DNA of 64,000 nt from Tigriopus japonicus (Eukaryota; Arthropoda; Copepoda; Harpacticoida; Harpacticidae), in the NCBI GenBank assembly GCA_010645155.1, contig CM021322.1:12530215-12594214 (forward strand). The letters are read 5' to 3'. The position numbers and the translations under genes are program-made. The stretch's first letter is position 1; every line of letters begins with the position of its first letter. Of this stretch, positions 10,110 to 21,356 are shown piece by piece. Below the pieces are notes generated by a model. That model worked only from the letters and a program-made list of their open reading frames with translations, did no database searches and had not been told where the DNA came from.

Positions 10110-10690
10110 AATATCAAGTAGAGTTGGAGCGCTCTTCGTTGCACTTATCAGCGAAATAGGTCCAGAATGAAATCGACCAAGTCTGGTATGACTGCAAGTG
10201 AGGTAAATAAAGTCAAGTGGCCTTACTTCCAACAAATGACCTTCCTAGAGACTTCAATTGCCAAAGTTTCAACAACCAGTAGCTTGGTCCAATCATGTGG
10301 GATGACGCCCTCCTCCATTTTGAACGCCGACTTCATCGCCACGATCAATGTTGATAACAGCCAGAATATTGAAGAATTTCAGAAAGAACATAATTTCCCC
10401 CTGTATCGTCAAAAGGTCAGTCTTTGAGGCACATGACGATGAAGAGGATAATAATGTTGTAGTAACAAGAGTGAACCTGATCGTGTCTGATGAGAGCCAA
10501 ACCATGGCCAATGATATCAAGATTGTGGCTAGTGAAAGTCAGATTATGAAAAAGAGGAGTGGAAGTTCGTTCGTCAGATCCTTTACAACCATCTCAATCA
10601 TGGACTGTTGAAAAGCAGTGGAAGAAGAGAAAGAGAGGTTGACAAGAAAATGGCAAAACACGATCATCTGATGACATTTATGATGCAACC
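10110..10690 (+). pseudogene. Decayed MADF (Myb/SANT-like) domain gene
   Basis: From 10125 the frame reads WSALRCTYQRNRSR, then KSTKSGMTASEVNK, VKWPYFQQMTFL. This matches the pattern of MADF DNA-binding domains (W..LR..Y.R, then KSG and KWPYF..M.FL). Stops lie immediately upstream, and the similarity shifts frame near 10425 to an acidic segment (HDDEEDNN). Either a host transcription-factor relic or the Myb-like protein of a PIF/Harbinger transposon is possible. The call rests on motif memory, not on alignment. Confidence 0.45.
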
Positions 10691-10919
10691 ATGCCAAGTT
10701 GTCGTCCACTGACAATGAAGATATTTGCGATCATTACGGTAAAGTCATTGCCGGAGAATTGCGATCCTGAATTTCAGAAAATGACCGGCCATTCATGTTC
10801 CGCAGATTGTTACAAGTCATTGATGATTCTTCAATTCAATAAATTTAACACTTTACAGACATCCTGTCACTGTTTTTATCCACCGAATGCTTTTTCCCAT
10901 TGCCGATTCACCTGACCAT

Positions 10920-12520
10920 CTCCAAAAAAAGTAGATGCATCCGCTTCTGGTCAAAAAGTGCCTTCTAAACATGCCCAACATCTTATTTGCATTTGAAGCA
11001 ACTTCTGAGCAATGGGATGAAAATGTGCCTTTAGAGTCAAAAACAACACCCAAATCCTGTTGACTCTGAACCACGTTTATTTCAACGCCATTCATCTTGG
11101 ATGGTGCGATCCCGCTCGAAATCCGTGAACCGAAGTGTAAAACTGTGGTTTTCTTTGGGTTCAATGACATTTTGTTCGCTCTCGATCAACATTCAATTTC
11201 ATCCAGGTCTCTTTGCAGAGCAACGGCGTCCTCTGGCGAAGCCATTTTTAGAAACAGCTTGACATCATCAATAGATCCATTTTTGGTCCGTAGGTCGTCA
11301 ATGTAGATGACAAATAACAAAGGACCTAAGACACTCCCTTGCGGTACCCCAGACGGAACATCCCTCCAATTTGACCATTTTCCATTCAGTAAAACGCGTT
11401 GCCTTCGGTTGGTCAACCAATTTGATATCCAGGAAAGAACGTTACCCCCTATTCAAATCGACGCCAGCTTTGCCCCAAGTAATCGGTGATTCACTTTGTC
11501 AAAAGCCTTCGAGAAGTCCAAATAGATTGCATCCATCCCACATCCCTCATCCAAAGACCTTGACAAATAGTTCTGAAAGACGAGGTGATTTGTAGTGCAG
11601 GATCAGCCAGGAAGAAATCCATGCTGGTCTTCGGGGAGCCTCTTCTCGTTCATAAGAAATTCGCTCATTTTTTCCTTAACCAAAGCCTCCATCACTCTTC
11701 ACGGGACACTTTTAAGAGAAATCGGGCGGTAGTTGCTTGGAAGTCGTCTATCACCACCTTTGTGAAGGGGAGTTACGTTTGCAGTTTTTCATTCGATTGG
11801 AATTGTCCCAAACGGGATTGACATGTTGAATAGCACAGCAAGCGGCAAACTCACCACATCGTATAGCCTCTTCAGATGTATCCTTGAGGACTTTTTTTTC
11901 GCAATCGTTTTCGGAATCGTTTTTCCACATGTTAAGTATAAATTGCAATGTGGGTAAGGCTTCGCTTTGGAAAAGGTCCAACCACTCCACTAGGGTGACA
12001 TGCAGACTGCTCGATAAACACCGAAGAAAAGTACGAGTTCAGGAGCTCGACCACTTCAGCCTCCCCTGAGCAAAGGGTCCCTGCGTCATCAAATAGTGGT
12101 TCAAACGAACGACCAGACTTTCGAATACTGTTCACGTAGCCGAAGAGACCACGATGGTTCTGGCTTGAAGACAACTTTGCTTCGTATGCCAACTTTGACC
12201 TTCGAACTTCCCTCTGAACGATCCTCTTCTGTTCTTTGAACTTCTCTTTATCGTTTGCGGATCCGGATTTTTTGAATTTCTTCCAAAGTGATGCCTTCCT
12301 TTTGATTTGTCGCAGAATGGCTCCATTGAACCAAGGAGGACGCTTTCTCTCACGCCTTGGCCTCCACGTGAAAATCTTTTCCATTCCATATTTTAGCCCC
12401 CTTGAATTTCGTCCAAGCCTTGTCAACAGAAATTGATGAAAATTGCATTGCCCAATCAATGCTTGACAGCCATTCACGAAAACCTTGGAAATTTCCTCTT
12501 GAGAGAATTGGCACGAATTC
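10920..12520 (-). pseudogene. LINE reverse transcriptase pseudogene (left arm copy)
   Basis: The minus strand encodes, with several stops and frame changes, a non-LTR reverse transcriptase. Reading 5' to 3' it has a basic linker (RPPWFNGAILRQIKRKAS), a YRPISL block, the DFSKAFDKVNH block, and SGVPQGSVLGPLLFVIYIDD. The catalytic Y/FADD box is degenerate (SIDDVK). It ends LNPKKTTVLHFG, DLGVVFDS and NANKMLGMFRR. The family is Jockey/CR1-like. The 5' end stops abruptly at a hairpin (12465-12565). Unlike the right-arm copy, this one continues naturally past 10998. Confidence 0.8.
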
Positions 12521-12565
12521 AACTCTCTCAAGAGGAGATTTCCAAGGTTTTCATGAATGGCTGTC
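12465..12565. repeat. 101-bp hairpin at the LINE 5' end (left arm)
   Basis: Arms of about 45 bp (GACAGCCATTCA...TGAATGGCTGTC) with a short loop and few mismatches. LINE similarity ends here. A small inverted duplication at a truncated LINE 5' end fits 5' inversion during insertion. Confidence 0.75.
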
Positions 12566-13033
12566 TAGCGAGTTATTTAAATTTAAAAATATGTTGTATA
12601 TGCAGAAGTGTAGCACAATTCAAGTCACCTTTCTCATGTTTAATATTTACTTGTAGACGAATTCGGGCAGATATTAGTTGCCTCATTGTTGTCTTTTCTT
12701 TGGTGATCCTCTCCTTAATACAAGACAGGATTGTCCCATCCACAATCAGGGGTTGAAAGGCCCTGACATATAATTCCCAAAGTGGATGGGCTCAAATAGA
12801 TACCTCTGACCCAAGCACTAGGTTGATTACCTTGATAGCTCTTAAACTAAGAGAGCACCTAATACTTGGGCTTCAATTTATTAGACCTATCTTCAGGCCT
12901 CCGGTTAGTACCCTATTAAGGGCATTTCTAATAAGGTTATAAATGATACCAATTGACGATAGAGACAGAAAGCAAGCTATTGCAATCTGGGGTCACTCTC
13001 TACGTCTACACCTGCATGTCGGGCTAATCACTA

Positions 13034-13193
13034 CAGTCAACCTCGGATATAAGGGATTTTCGCTTTTAAGGGACTGTTTTGGAAGGTCCGGATGATCGAA
13101 TTCCATGCAATTTCGGTCGGATATTAGGGACAGTCGGATAAAAGGGACGAATTTCAATGGTCCCGCCGGGTCCCTTATATCCGAAGTTGACTG
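13034..13193. mobile_element. Pogo/Tigger-like MITE (left arm)
   Basis: 160 bp with termini CAGTCAACCTCGGATATAAG and the inverse TATATCCGAAGTTGACTG, flanked by TA at 13032-13033 and 13194-13195. TIRs starting CAGTC with TA duplication suggest the pogo branch of Tc1/mariner. There is no ORF. Confidence 0.7.
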
Positions 13194-13728
13194 TACTCTC
13201 AGTTGATCCTCTAGCTCCTGACTAAATGCAAAGAAACTTCCTGATATATAAATCAGTTCCACTTTATTAACTAACCTATTTACATGAACAAGCAAATCTC
13301 AGTTGTCTAGCTCCGGCAAAAAGGGGGTATTTGGGAAGGGGTGGACAAGTGAACAAATGAAGGGCAATACTTCTTACGGGTACTCGAGTGACCAGAAGTC
13401 GTCTTCCAATGGCAGTCTTGGGATGGCTCCACACGAGTGAAGGAGTTCCTCCACTCGTGATGGCTTTGGATGGTGGGCGTTCCTCAACAAGCTGCTCGAT
13501 CCTCGGTAATCCTCATTAGCGATCCTCAACCAGGTTCCTTGAATCCCGTCTCCTCTCGTGGATGAAAGCACTTCCTAAAGGGACTTTTGGCAAATGTCTC
13601 CTTTGGAAAGGAGATCCATCCTTTGGATGGAAAGAGGTGAAACTGCGGTGCACTCATTTCGTGGGTAAGGTAATACTACTCGAAAATATTTGCACGACCA
13701 ATCCTTCCATATGAGGACTGCCTTATCT

Positions 13729-14502
13729 TTTGGATGTTTCTTCAAAGGTGGGGCCAGGATTTGGATGTTTCTTCAAAGGTGGGGCCAGGATTTGGATGTT
13801 TCTTCAAAGGTGGGGCCAGGATTTGGATGTTTCTTCAAAGGTGGGGCCAGGATTTGGATGTTTCTTCAAAGGTGGGGCCAGGATTTGGATGTTTCTTCAA
13901 AGGTGGGGCCAGGATTTGGATGTTTCTTCAAAGGTGGGGCCAGGATTTGGATGTTTCTTCAAAGGTGGGGCCAGGATTTGGATGTTTCTTCAAAGGTGGG
14001 GCCAGGATTTGGATGTTTCTTCAAAGGTGGGGCCAGGATTTGGATGTTTCTTCAAAGGTGGGGCCAGGATTTGGATGTTTCTTCAAAGGTGGGGCCAGGA
14101 TTTGGATGTTTCTTCAAAGGTGGGGCCAGGATTTGGATGTTTCTTCAAAGGTGGGGCCAGGATTTGGATGTTTCTTCAAAGGTGGGGCCAGGATTTGGAT
14201 GTTTCTTCAAAGGTGGGGCCAGGATTTGGATGTTTCTTCAAAGGTGGGGCCAGGATTTGGATGTTTCTTCAAAGGTGGGGCCAGGATTTGGATGTTTCTT
14301 CAAAGGTGGGGCCAGGATTTGGATGTTTCTTCAAAGGTGGGGCCAGGATTTGGATGTTTCTTCAAAGGTGGGGCCAGGATTTGGATGTTTCTTCAAAGGT
14401 GGGGCCAGGATTTGGATGTTTCTTCAAAGGTGGGGCCAGGATTTGGATGTTTCTTCAAAGGTGGGGCCAGGATTTGGATGTTTCTTCAAAGGTGGGGCCA
14501 GA
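13729..14502. repeat. 31-bp tandem array, 25 units (left arm)
   Basis: Twenty-five essentially identical units of 31 bp (contains TTTCTTCAAAGGTGGGGCC). The unit has no stop in any plus frame and 31 is not divisible by three, so all three plus frames stay open for about 280 codons and give the same 31-residue cycle. These ORFs are by-products of the repeat, not evidence of a protein. Confidence 0.95.
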
Positions 14503-15232
14503 AAAAAAATATTTTTTGGAATCTAGCAAAGTTTCCAGACGTTTCAAGGTGTAGGGCTAGCGCATTGCTGACGCGAGCAAAGAGAAAGAGCAAGCTGTTA
14601 CAAACCCTCTTGATTTTCTGATCAACGGCAGAACAACCTTTTTCCTTTGGCTCTACTGTATCTTTTCCTTTACGAAAGTGTATCTGGGTTCATCTGTTGC
14701 TCTTGTCCGATGATAGTACGGTACTAACCGAGGGTTGGGCTACTATCAACGGCGTTTCACCGGGTGATTTCCCGTTTCTCCCCAACAACGCTTTGTAAGA
14801 TCTTCTTTCTGTTCCCTTTCACGTGAATAAACAGTCGATCAATGACACTCAAAGTATTCACTTATACACAAAAGCTCTACTGATGAGCCTCCAAACCCTG
14901 CTCTAACCAATGGCGGAATCTTAACATTATAGAGGGTTCAACCTACACCTAAATTTAGAAACCTAACCAACATACATCATGTTTATGTAACACATTGAAA
15001 CACAGAACATTACTTTTTTCCATCATAAAGTTGATCAATTATGAATGGTATTTAATAATAATCAAAATGATGATAATGCAAAATAAAAAGCTTGACAATA
15101 AAGCAAGACAAAAGCCGCTTTTTGTTTTCAAATACCAATATATTTTACATGAAGAATGCAACATAATCTTCATTCCGCAAATGAATCGCAACTTTGTTTA
15201 GGATAATCAGAACAGTCGCTCTAAGTTTCTTT

Positions 15233-16954
15233 TCAGTCTCGTCGATCGCGATGTTCTTCATGGTAGGCACGAGATCGGCTCGTGTATCCAGAATTTCTAT
15301 GATCTTGATACGAGTTACGCGAGGTGTTTGAGCTTTGGGATGGCGCTCTTTCCTTCCTGAAACCACTATCTCGGGATATGCATCTACCTCTGATGCGATC
15401 ACGACCACGACCACGATAATTACTAGAACCTCGACTATGAGATCGGTAACGGTCATTACTTCGATCACGGCCTTGATCATGGTGATAATTTCGTGAAGTC
15501 TTGCTTGAGTGATCATCAGGTGAGGGAGACCGAGGTCGCTTTTTGATCCGATGGCGATTCTCGGGACAAAGGACTTCATTGTGACCACCACCACAGAAAT
15601 GACAGGTACGTGTGCACACGTGCTTAAGAGTCCATTCATTGAGGCACTTTTTGCACTTGTTTTTATCTTGGCAAGCTTTCAGCCATTCTGTGTAACTGAA
15701 AGTGACGGCAATTGGACATTTAAAGGGTCGGTGACTCCCTTTGCAAACAAAACAGTGGTCCTTTGATCGTGATTTCTTCTGAACACTGGAACCAGAGATC
15801 TGGTCCTTGGAGACATCTTGACTAACTCGAAACTCGTCAAGCCAAGCTTTGAAGGTGGTCAAGTCCTCTGCTATTCTGGTATGCCCTATCCCACCACTTT
15901 GATTAGGGTGAATTTCTTGTTGTCGACATTGCTTAAAGTGCAACCACGATTCAGCCATGGCGGGTCGAGAGTCAATTAAAGTTTGAAAATGAAGGAGAAT
16001 TGTGAATTGGAATGGGTCGACTTTTTCTTCAATAAAAGTCTCTTGAATGTTCTCCAAGCCAGCCAAGGAGGCCTGGATTTCAGCGGCAAGAATCTGATTG
16101 CTGCCTTTTACCTCTCCCAAAGACGTTAAATAATTAGCAGCCAAACTTATCTTGTCCGTGTAAAGGGTTTCGAGCTTGTTGATTGCCAATTCGTAAGCTC
16201 TGGATGATTGGGGATTGATGTGACGAATCTTTTTGAGAGCCGCCTCTTCCAGGACGCTCGAGAGTTTGTTGAAAGCGACTTCTGAATTGTAACCGGCTAA
16301 GGTACGTAATTCCTCATGAGCTAGATCCCAAGACATCTTCCACTTGCTGAACTTCTGTAGACACTCTTCATCCGCTATTTCGCCATTAAACTTGGGAGTA
16401 ACATACTTTGGAGCATCAAAATCTTGGGCGAATTTCACTTCTAAAACGGTATTTGGATTTGTAGGCGATGATGATGGAAGGACTTCGTCACGCAAAATTG
16501 GACGGTTGGCTAATTTCTGGTGGAGGGATTGCTTGCTTCTTTCGAATGAAACAATCAATGCATCAATCTTCTCCATGATATGGTTGGGATCTTCTTGCTT
16601 CATATCAAGAAGAGTCCGAGTCAAAGCAGCTTCCTTCTCTACTAACTTATCCATTTGATGTTGGATCCGGGGAATTCTCGCGCAAGCAATCCGTAGTCGC
16701 ACGTTAGCTTCATCAGAATCGAGATCATGCACGGGACGCATCTCGGCAAAGTTCACGTCCTCGGCAAACTCATCCACGGTTTTCTTGACTTGTTCAAAAT
16801 AGCGAAATAACACTGATCCACAGCCAAAATTGGGAGGCGATATCGATATCGGCAAGGTTCCGTTGGTGGCGGTTGAGTCGGTAAGGCTAATTTCCGGGTC
16901 GATTTCTAACCTGGGAGAGGATGGCGATGGAACAGGACTTTCGTGGTCAAACAT
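15233..16954 (-). CDS. BEL/Pao-type Gag-like protein, 573 aa (left arm)
   Basis: Intact ORF from ATG to TGA. The N-terminal third is helical and charged. The middle (residues about 170-390) resembles the capsid-like DUF1759 region of BEL/Pao retrotransposons (KFNGEIADEECLQKFSKWK, then LEEAALKKI). Near residues 405-475 come cysteine/histidine knuckles: CFVCKGSHRPFKC, CKKCLNEWTLKHVC and CHFCGGGHNEVLC. The C terminus is rich in Arg, Ser and Asp. It would bind nucleic acid and assemble particles. No protease, RT, RNase H or integrase follows within the arm and no LTR pair was seen. It is therefore either a gag-only remnant or a captured gag gene. Confidence 0.7.
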   Translation of the reverse strand: MFDHESPVPSPSSPRLEIDPEISLTDSTATNGTLPISISPPNFGCGSVLFRYFEQVKKTVDEFAEDVNFAEMRPVHDLDSDEANVRLRIACARIPRIQHQMDKLVEKEAALTRTLLDMKQEDPNHIMEKIDALIVSFERSKQSLHQKLANRPILRDEVLPSSSPTNPNTVLEVKFAQDFDAPKYVTPKFNGEIADEECLQKFSKWKMSWDLAHEELRTLAGYNSEVAFNKLSSVLEEAALKKIRHINPQSSRAYELAINKLETLYTDKISLAANYLTSLGEVKGSNQILAAEIQASLAGLENIQETFIEEKVDPFQFTILLHFQTLIDSRPAMAESWLHFKQCRQQEIHPNQSGGIGHTRIAEDLTTFKAWLDEFRVSQDVSKDQISGSSVQKKSRSKDHCFVCKGSHRPFKCPIAVTFSYTEWLKACQDKNKCKKCLNEWTLKHVCTRTCHFCGGGHNEVLCPENRHRIKKRPRSPSPDDHSSKTSRNYHHDQGRDRSNDRYRSHSRGSSNYRGRGRDRIRGRCISRDSGFRKERAPSQSSNTSRNSYQDHRNSGYTSRSRAYHEEHRDRRD

Positions 16955-17980
16955 GATAAAACTCTTGGTTCTACAATTTAAGAAACATCCGAAATTTCAC
17001 TTGGAAACAACTTAGATGTGTTTGAATTCCAGATTCCACTTCCGCAGAAGGCTGGTTGTTCTTTGCACTGATGGTTAGGAATAGCTAACGCAAAATAAAT
17101 GAGTACTAACTGAATTCCGTGGAGCAAAAGTGTTTAGTGACACAAAAGATAGTGGTCACGAGAACTGAGGTGGGCGAAGGCGTCTCCTCTCCGAAATACA
17201 CAACAGGAAAGGGAAGAGTCAACTGTTGTGGTTGTTGTTGTAAACGTTGTCTTGTCCACGTGTGTGATTTACCTGGGCGGGCAGAATGCTAAATGATAAT
17301 AATGGTTGTATTTCAACTGCACTGTGACTAGACTAGGATCCACAAAAAGCGTCACAAAGATTATAAATAATCTGAAGAACCTGGTTGTTGAGCAAGGCGA
17401 TCTTTCGTCACATTTGAATTTGCAACTTGCTTTTCAATATCACAAGATCAACGGTATCAAACAGAATAAATAGCAATCCAAACCACAAAAGAATGAGATG
17501 GCACATTCATATTAACACAACAGTACCTTCTTAGGCACTAAAAGAGAAAAAATGGTAAACAAATTGGAAAAATAGTAAAATCGCCAACTATTCAAAACAT
17601 GCATTTCGATGCATTTTCATGTCCACTCTAACACACTTCCATCCATGGTTTGTAAAGAAACACTGCATGTTTTTTTTTTTCACACAAGGCTGCAATACGA
17701 CAAATGTACATGGAAGACACTCAAGTGATTGCAAACTCTGTTGCATTGGATCTTTAAGTTGTAAAGGACAAGAACGTGAGCATGTCAAATAACATTGAAA
17801 TTGTGCCTTTAACAGAGAGGTAAAATATGCGTAGAATTAGTCCAAATAGGTAGTAGTGGGATACCTGATTGCAACCTCAACTTTGGTGAGACTAATAAAA
17901 CTCTAAAAATTACAAGCCTTAAGATGTTGGGCGCAGAAAGCAAAGTATCTGCCTTCTTTTGCTTGTCGTTAAGTTTTAAC

Positions 17981-18175
17981 CATCGAAGCCAGAGTGGCCG
18001 CGCGTACTAATGCGTTCTTATAAGAGCCGCGTGTAAGTGCTTCCCCAGACAGCGTAGGTTCGAATCCTGTTGGGGATCGAATCGAAGCAGTTGGGAGAAA
18101 TCCTTGATTACAGTGAATCGCATTCCTTGTATTCCTTGTAGCGGTAATAAAAAAATCCGCAAGGAAATATAAGAA
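17981..18175 (+). mobile_element. tRNA-derived SINE, copy 1
   Basis: A tRNA-like head with a perfect B box GGTTCGAATCC at 18057-18067, a short body, and a tail (CCTTGTAGCGGTAATAAAA) matching the 3' end of the LINE at 26955-27740. A second copy is at 53461-53665 on the other strand. It lies in the loop of the inverted duplication. Confidence 0.7.
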
Positions 18176-18838
18176 AAAAAAGAATAGCCTAATATCAAAT
18201 CAAACCAACAAGTTTGATGAGTACTTTGACTCTTGTCCAGAGGACACATCCCTTATTTGGTTCAAGACCAAGATAAACGTAAAACCTCTTTAGCTTCTCT
18301 TTTAAGCCATTTTCACAACGAATCTCGCTTACGGTTTTTTACTTTAAGTGAACATGGTTTTACTTTGACCTTTCTCAAAAAAAATTCGTGTGAAGTACGT
18401 TCATGTAATGTGGATCGATGCTAGAGGAACATAACAACCTATACCTAGAGGGCGGAAAAAAGTTTAAAAAGTTGGAAAAAGGTCAAAAAGAATGTTGTAA
18501 CTTAGATAAAGGGCCAAAAAAAAGTTTTTTTCGCCTTAAAATAGCAACAAGGTTTTTTCTTCTCAAATTGTCACTTCGTAAGCCAAAGTTATTTGGCTTG
18601 TTTCTTCAGTCGGCATTTTTTCCCTAATTTTTAGAAAAAATAATAGTGCTCTCATTGTTTTGTCTAGAAAAAAAAATGACGACCTTTTTTTCGTAGGTCT
18701 GATTTAATTTAAAAAAAGTGTCTAAAAACGCGAAAAAGGATAGTGTGTGCATATTTTTTTCCTTAAATGCAAAAAATAAGTTCAAGATAAGTTTGCACAC
18801 CCCAGAAAAGATTTTTTCAGGCTAAAACGGTCAAAAAG
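18176..18838. other. AT-rich loop sequence, nothing recognised
   Basis: Contains A/T homopolymer runs and no credible ORF. Together with 17628-18175 it is the unique spacer between the inverted arms and the gap. Confidence 0.5.
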
Positions 18839-18961
18839 NNNNNNNNNNNNNNNNNNNNNNNNNNNNNNNNNNNNNNNNNNNNNNNNNNNNNNNNNNNNNN
18901 NNNNNNNNNNNNNNNNNNNNNNNNNNNNNNNNNNNNNNNNNNNNNNNNNNNNNNNNNNNNN
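18839..18961. other. Assembly gap (123 N)
   Basis: A run of N directly abuts the inner end of the right inverted arm at 18962. Confidence 0.99.
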
Positions 18962-19634
18962 AGTGGACATGAAAATGCATCGAAATGCATGTTTTGAATA
19001 GTTGGCGATTTTACTATTTTTCCAATTTGTTTACCATTTTTTCTCTTTTAGTGCCTAAGAAGGTACTGTTGTGTTAATATGAATGTGCCATCTCATTCTT
19101 TTGTGGTTTGGATTGCTATTTATTCTGTTTGATACCGTTGATCTTGTGATATTGAAAAGCAAGTTGCAAATTCAAATGTGACGAAAGATCGCCTTGCTCA
19201 ACAACCAGGTTCTTCAGATTATTTATAATCTTTGTGACGCTTTTTGTGGATCCTAGTCTAGTCACAGTGCAGTTGAAATACAACCATTATTATCATTTAG
19301 CATTCTGCCCGCCCAGGTAAATCACACACGTGGACAAGACAACGTTTACAACAACAACCACAACAGTTGACTCTTCCCTTTCCTGTTGTGTATTTCGGAG
19401 AGGAGACGCCTTCGCCCACCTCAGTTCTCGTGACCACTATCTTTTGTGTCACTAAACACTTTTGCTCCACGGAATTCAGTTAGTACTCATTTATTTTGCG
19501 TTAGCTATTCCTAACCATCAGTGCAAAGAACAACCAGCCTTCTGCGGAAGTGGAATCTGGAATTCAAACACATCTAAGTTGTTTCCAAGTGAAATTTCGG
19601 ATGTTTCTTAAATTGTAGAACCAAGAGTTTTATC

Positions 19635-21356
19635 ATGTTTGACCACGAAAGTCCTGTTCCATCGCCATCCTCTCCCAGGTTAGAAATCGACCCGGAAATT
19701 AGCCTTACCGACTCAACCGCCACCAACGGAACCTTGCCGATATCGATATCGCCTCCCAATTTTGGCTGTGGATCAGTGTTATTTCGCTATTTTGAACAAG
19801 TCAAGAAAACCGTGGATGAGTTTGCCGAGGACGTGAACTTTGCCGAGATGCGTCCCGTGCATGATCTCGATTCTGATGAAGCTAACGTGCGACTACGGAT
19901 TGCTTGCGCGAGAATTCCCCGGATCCAACATCAAATGGATAAGTTAGTAGAGAAGGAAGCTGCTTTGACTCGGACTCTTCTTGATATGAAGCAAGAAGAT
20001 CCCAACCATATCATGGAGAAGATTGATGCATTGATTGTTTCATTCGAAAGAAGCAAGCAATCCCTCCACCAGAAATTAGCCAACCGTCCAATTTTGCGTG
20101 ACGAAGTCCTTCCATCATCATCGCCTACAAATCCAAATACCGTTTTAGAAGTGAAATTCGCCCAAGATTTTGATGCTCCAAAGTATGTTACTCCCAAGTT
20201 TAATGGCGAAATAGCGGATGAAGAGTGTCTACAGAAGTTCAGCAAGTGGAAGATGTCTTGGGATCTAGCTCATGAGGAATTACGTACCTTAGCCGGTTAC
20301 AATTCAGAAGTCGCTTTCAACAAACTCTCGAGCGTCCTGGAAGAGGCGGCTCTCAAAAAGATTCGTCACATCAATCCCCAATCATCCAGAGCTTACGAAT
20401 TGGCAATCAACAAGCTCGAAACCCTTTACACGGACAAGATAAGTTTGGCTGCTAATTATTTAACGTCTTTGGGAGAGGTAAAAGGCAGCAATCAGATTCT
20501 TGCCGCTGAAATCCAGGCCTCCTTGGCTGGCTTGGAGAACATTCAAGAGACTTTTATTGAAGAAAAAGTCGACCCATTCCAATTCACAATTCTCCTTCAT
20601 TTTCAAACTTTAATTGACTCTCGACCCGCCATGGCTGAATCGTGGTTGCACTTTAAGCAATGTCGACAACAAGAAATTCACCCTAATCAAAGTGGTGGGA
20701 TAGGGCATACCAGAATAGCAGAGGACTTGACCACCTTCAAAGCTTGGCTTGACGAGTTTCGAGTTAGTCAAGATGTCTCCAAGGACCAGATCTCTGGTTC
20801 CAGTGTTCAGAAGAAATCACGATCAAAGGACCACTGTTTTGTTTGCAAAGGGAGTCACCGACCCTTTAAATGTCCAATTGCCGTCACTTTCAGTTACACA
20901 GAATGGCTGAAAGCTTGCCAAGATAAAAACAAGTGCAAAAAGTGCCTCAATGAATGGACTCTTAAGCACGTGTGCACACGTACCTGTCATTTCTGTGGTG
21001 GTGGTCACAATGAAGTCCTTTGTCCCGAGAATCGCCATCGGATCAAAAAGCGACCTCGGTCTCCCTCACCTGATGATCACTCAAGCAAGACTTCACGAAA
21101 TTATCACCATGATCAAGGCCGTGATCGAAGTAATGACCGTTACCGATCTCATAGTCGAGGTTCTAGTAATTATCGTGGTCGTGGTCGTGATCGCATCAGA
21201 GGTAGATGCATATCCCGAGATAGTGGTTTCAGGAAGGAAAGAGCGCCATCCCAAAGCTCAAACACCTCGCGTAACTCGTATCAAGATCATAGAAATTCTG
21301 GATACACGAGCCGATCTCGTGCCTACCATGAAGAACATCGCGATCGACGAGACTGA
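19635..21356 (+). CDS. BEL/Pao-type Gag-like protein, 573 aa (right arm)
   Basis: Mirror copy of the ORF at 15233-16954; the translation is identical along its whole length. It has the same knuckles and basic/Ser-rich tail, again without pol. Because the two copies lie in inverted arms, they may be one gene duplicated by assembly. Confidence 0.68.
   Translation: MFDHESPVPSPSSPRLEIDPEISLTDSTATNGTLPISISPPNFGCGSVLFRYFEQVKKTVDEFAEDVNFAEMRPVHDLDSDEANVRLRIACARIPRIQHQMDKLVEKEAALTRTLLDMKQEDPNHIMEKIDALIVSFERSKQSLHQKLANRPILRDEVLPSSSPTNPNTVLEVKFAQDFDAPKYVTPKFNGEIADEECLQKFSKWKMSWDLAHEELRTLAGYNSEVAFNKLSSVLEEAALKKIRHINPQSSRAYELAINKLETLYTDKISLAANYLTSLGEVKGSNQILAAEIQASLAGLENIQETFIEEKVDPFQFTILLHFQTLIDSRPAMAESWLHFKQCRQQEIHPNQSGGIGHTRIAEDLTTFKAWLDEFRVSQDVSKDQISGSSVQKKSRSKDHCFVCKGSHRPFKCPIAVTFSYTEWLKACQDKNKCKKCLNEWTLKHVCTRTCHFCGGGHNEVLCPENRHRIKKRPRSPSPDDHSSKTSRNYHHDQGRDRSNDRYRSHSRGSSNYRGRGRDRIRGRCISRDSGFRKERAPSQSSNTSRNSYQDHRNSGYTSRSRAYHEEHRDRRD

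Larger units (their letters stand above)
10998..17627 (+). repeat. Left arm of giant inverted duplication
   Basis: Reverse complement of 18962-25002. Positions map as x to 36589-x between the axis and the 31-bp array, and as 36000-x beyond it. All long ORFs compared are identical between arms. The only length difference is 589 bp, exactly 19 units of the 31-bp repeat. The outer breakpoint cuts within the LINE RT; the inner one is at 17627. Confidence 0.93.

Noticed and set aside
13690..14621. Three overlapping ORFs of 274-295 codons in the same strand
   Set aside because: They are produced by a stop-free 31-bp tandem repeat and give the same residue cycle in every frame.
15145..15639. 164-codon overlapping frame at the 3' end of gag as a frameshifted protease
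   Set aside because: Low-complexity Ile/Val-rich shadow of the Arg/Ser/Asp-rich gag tail; no DTG/DSG protease motif.
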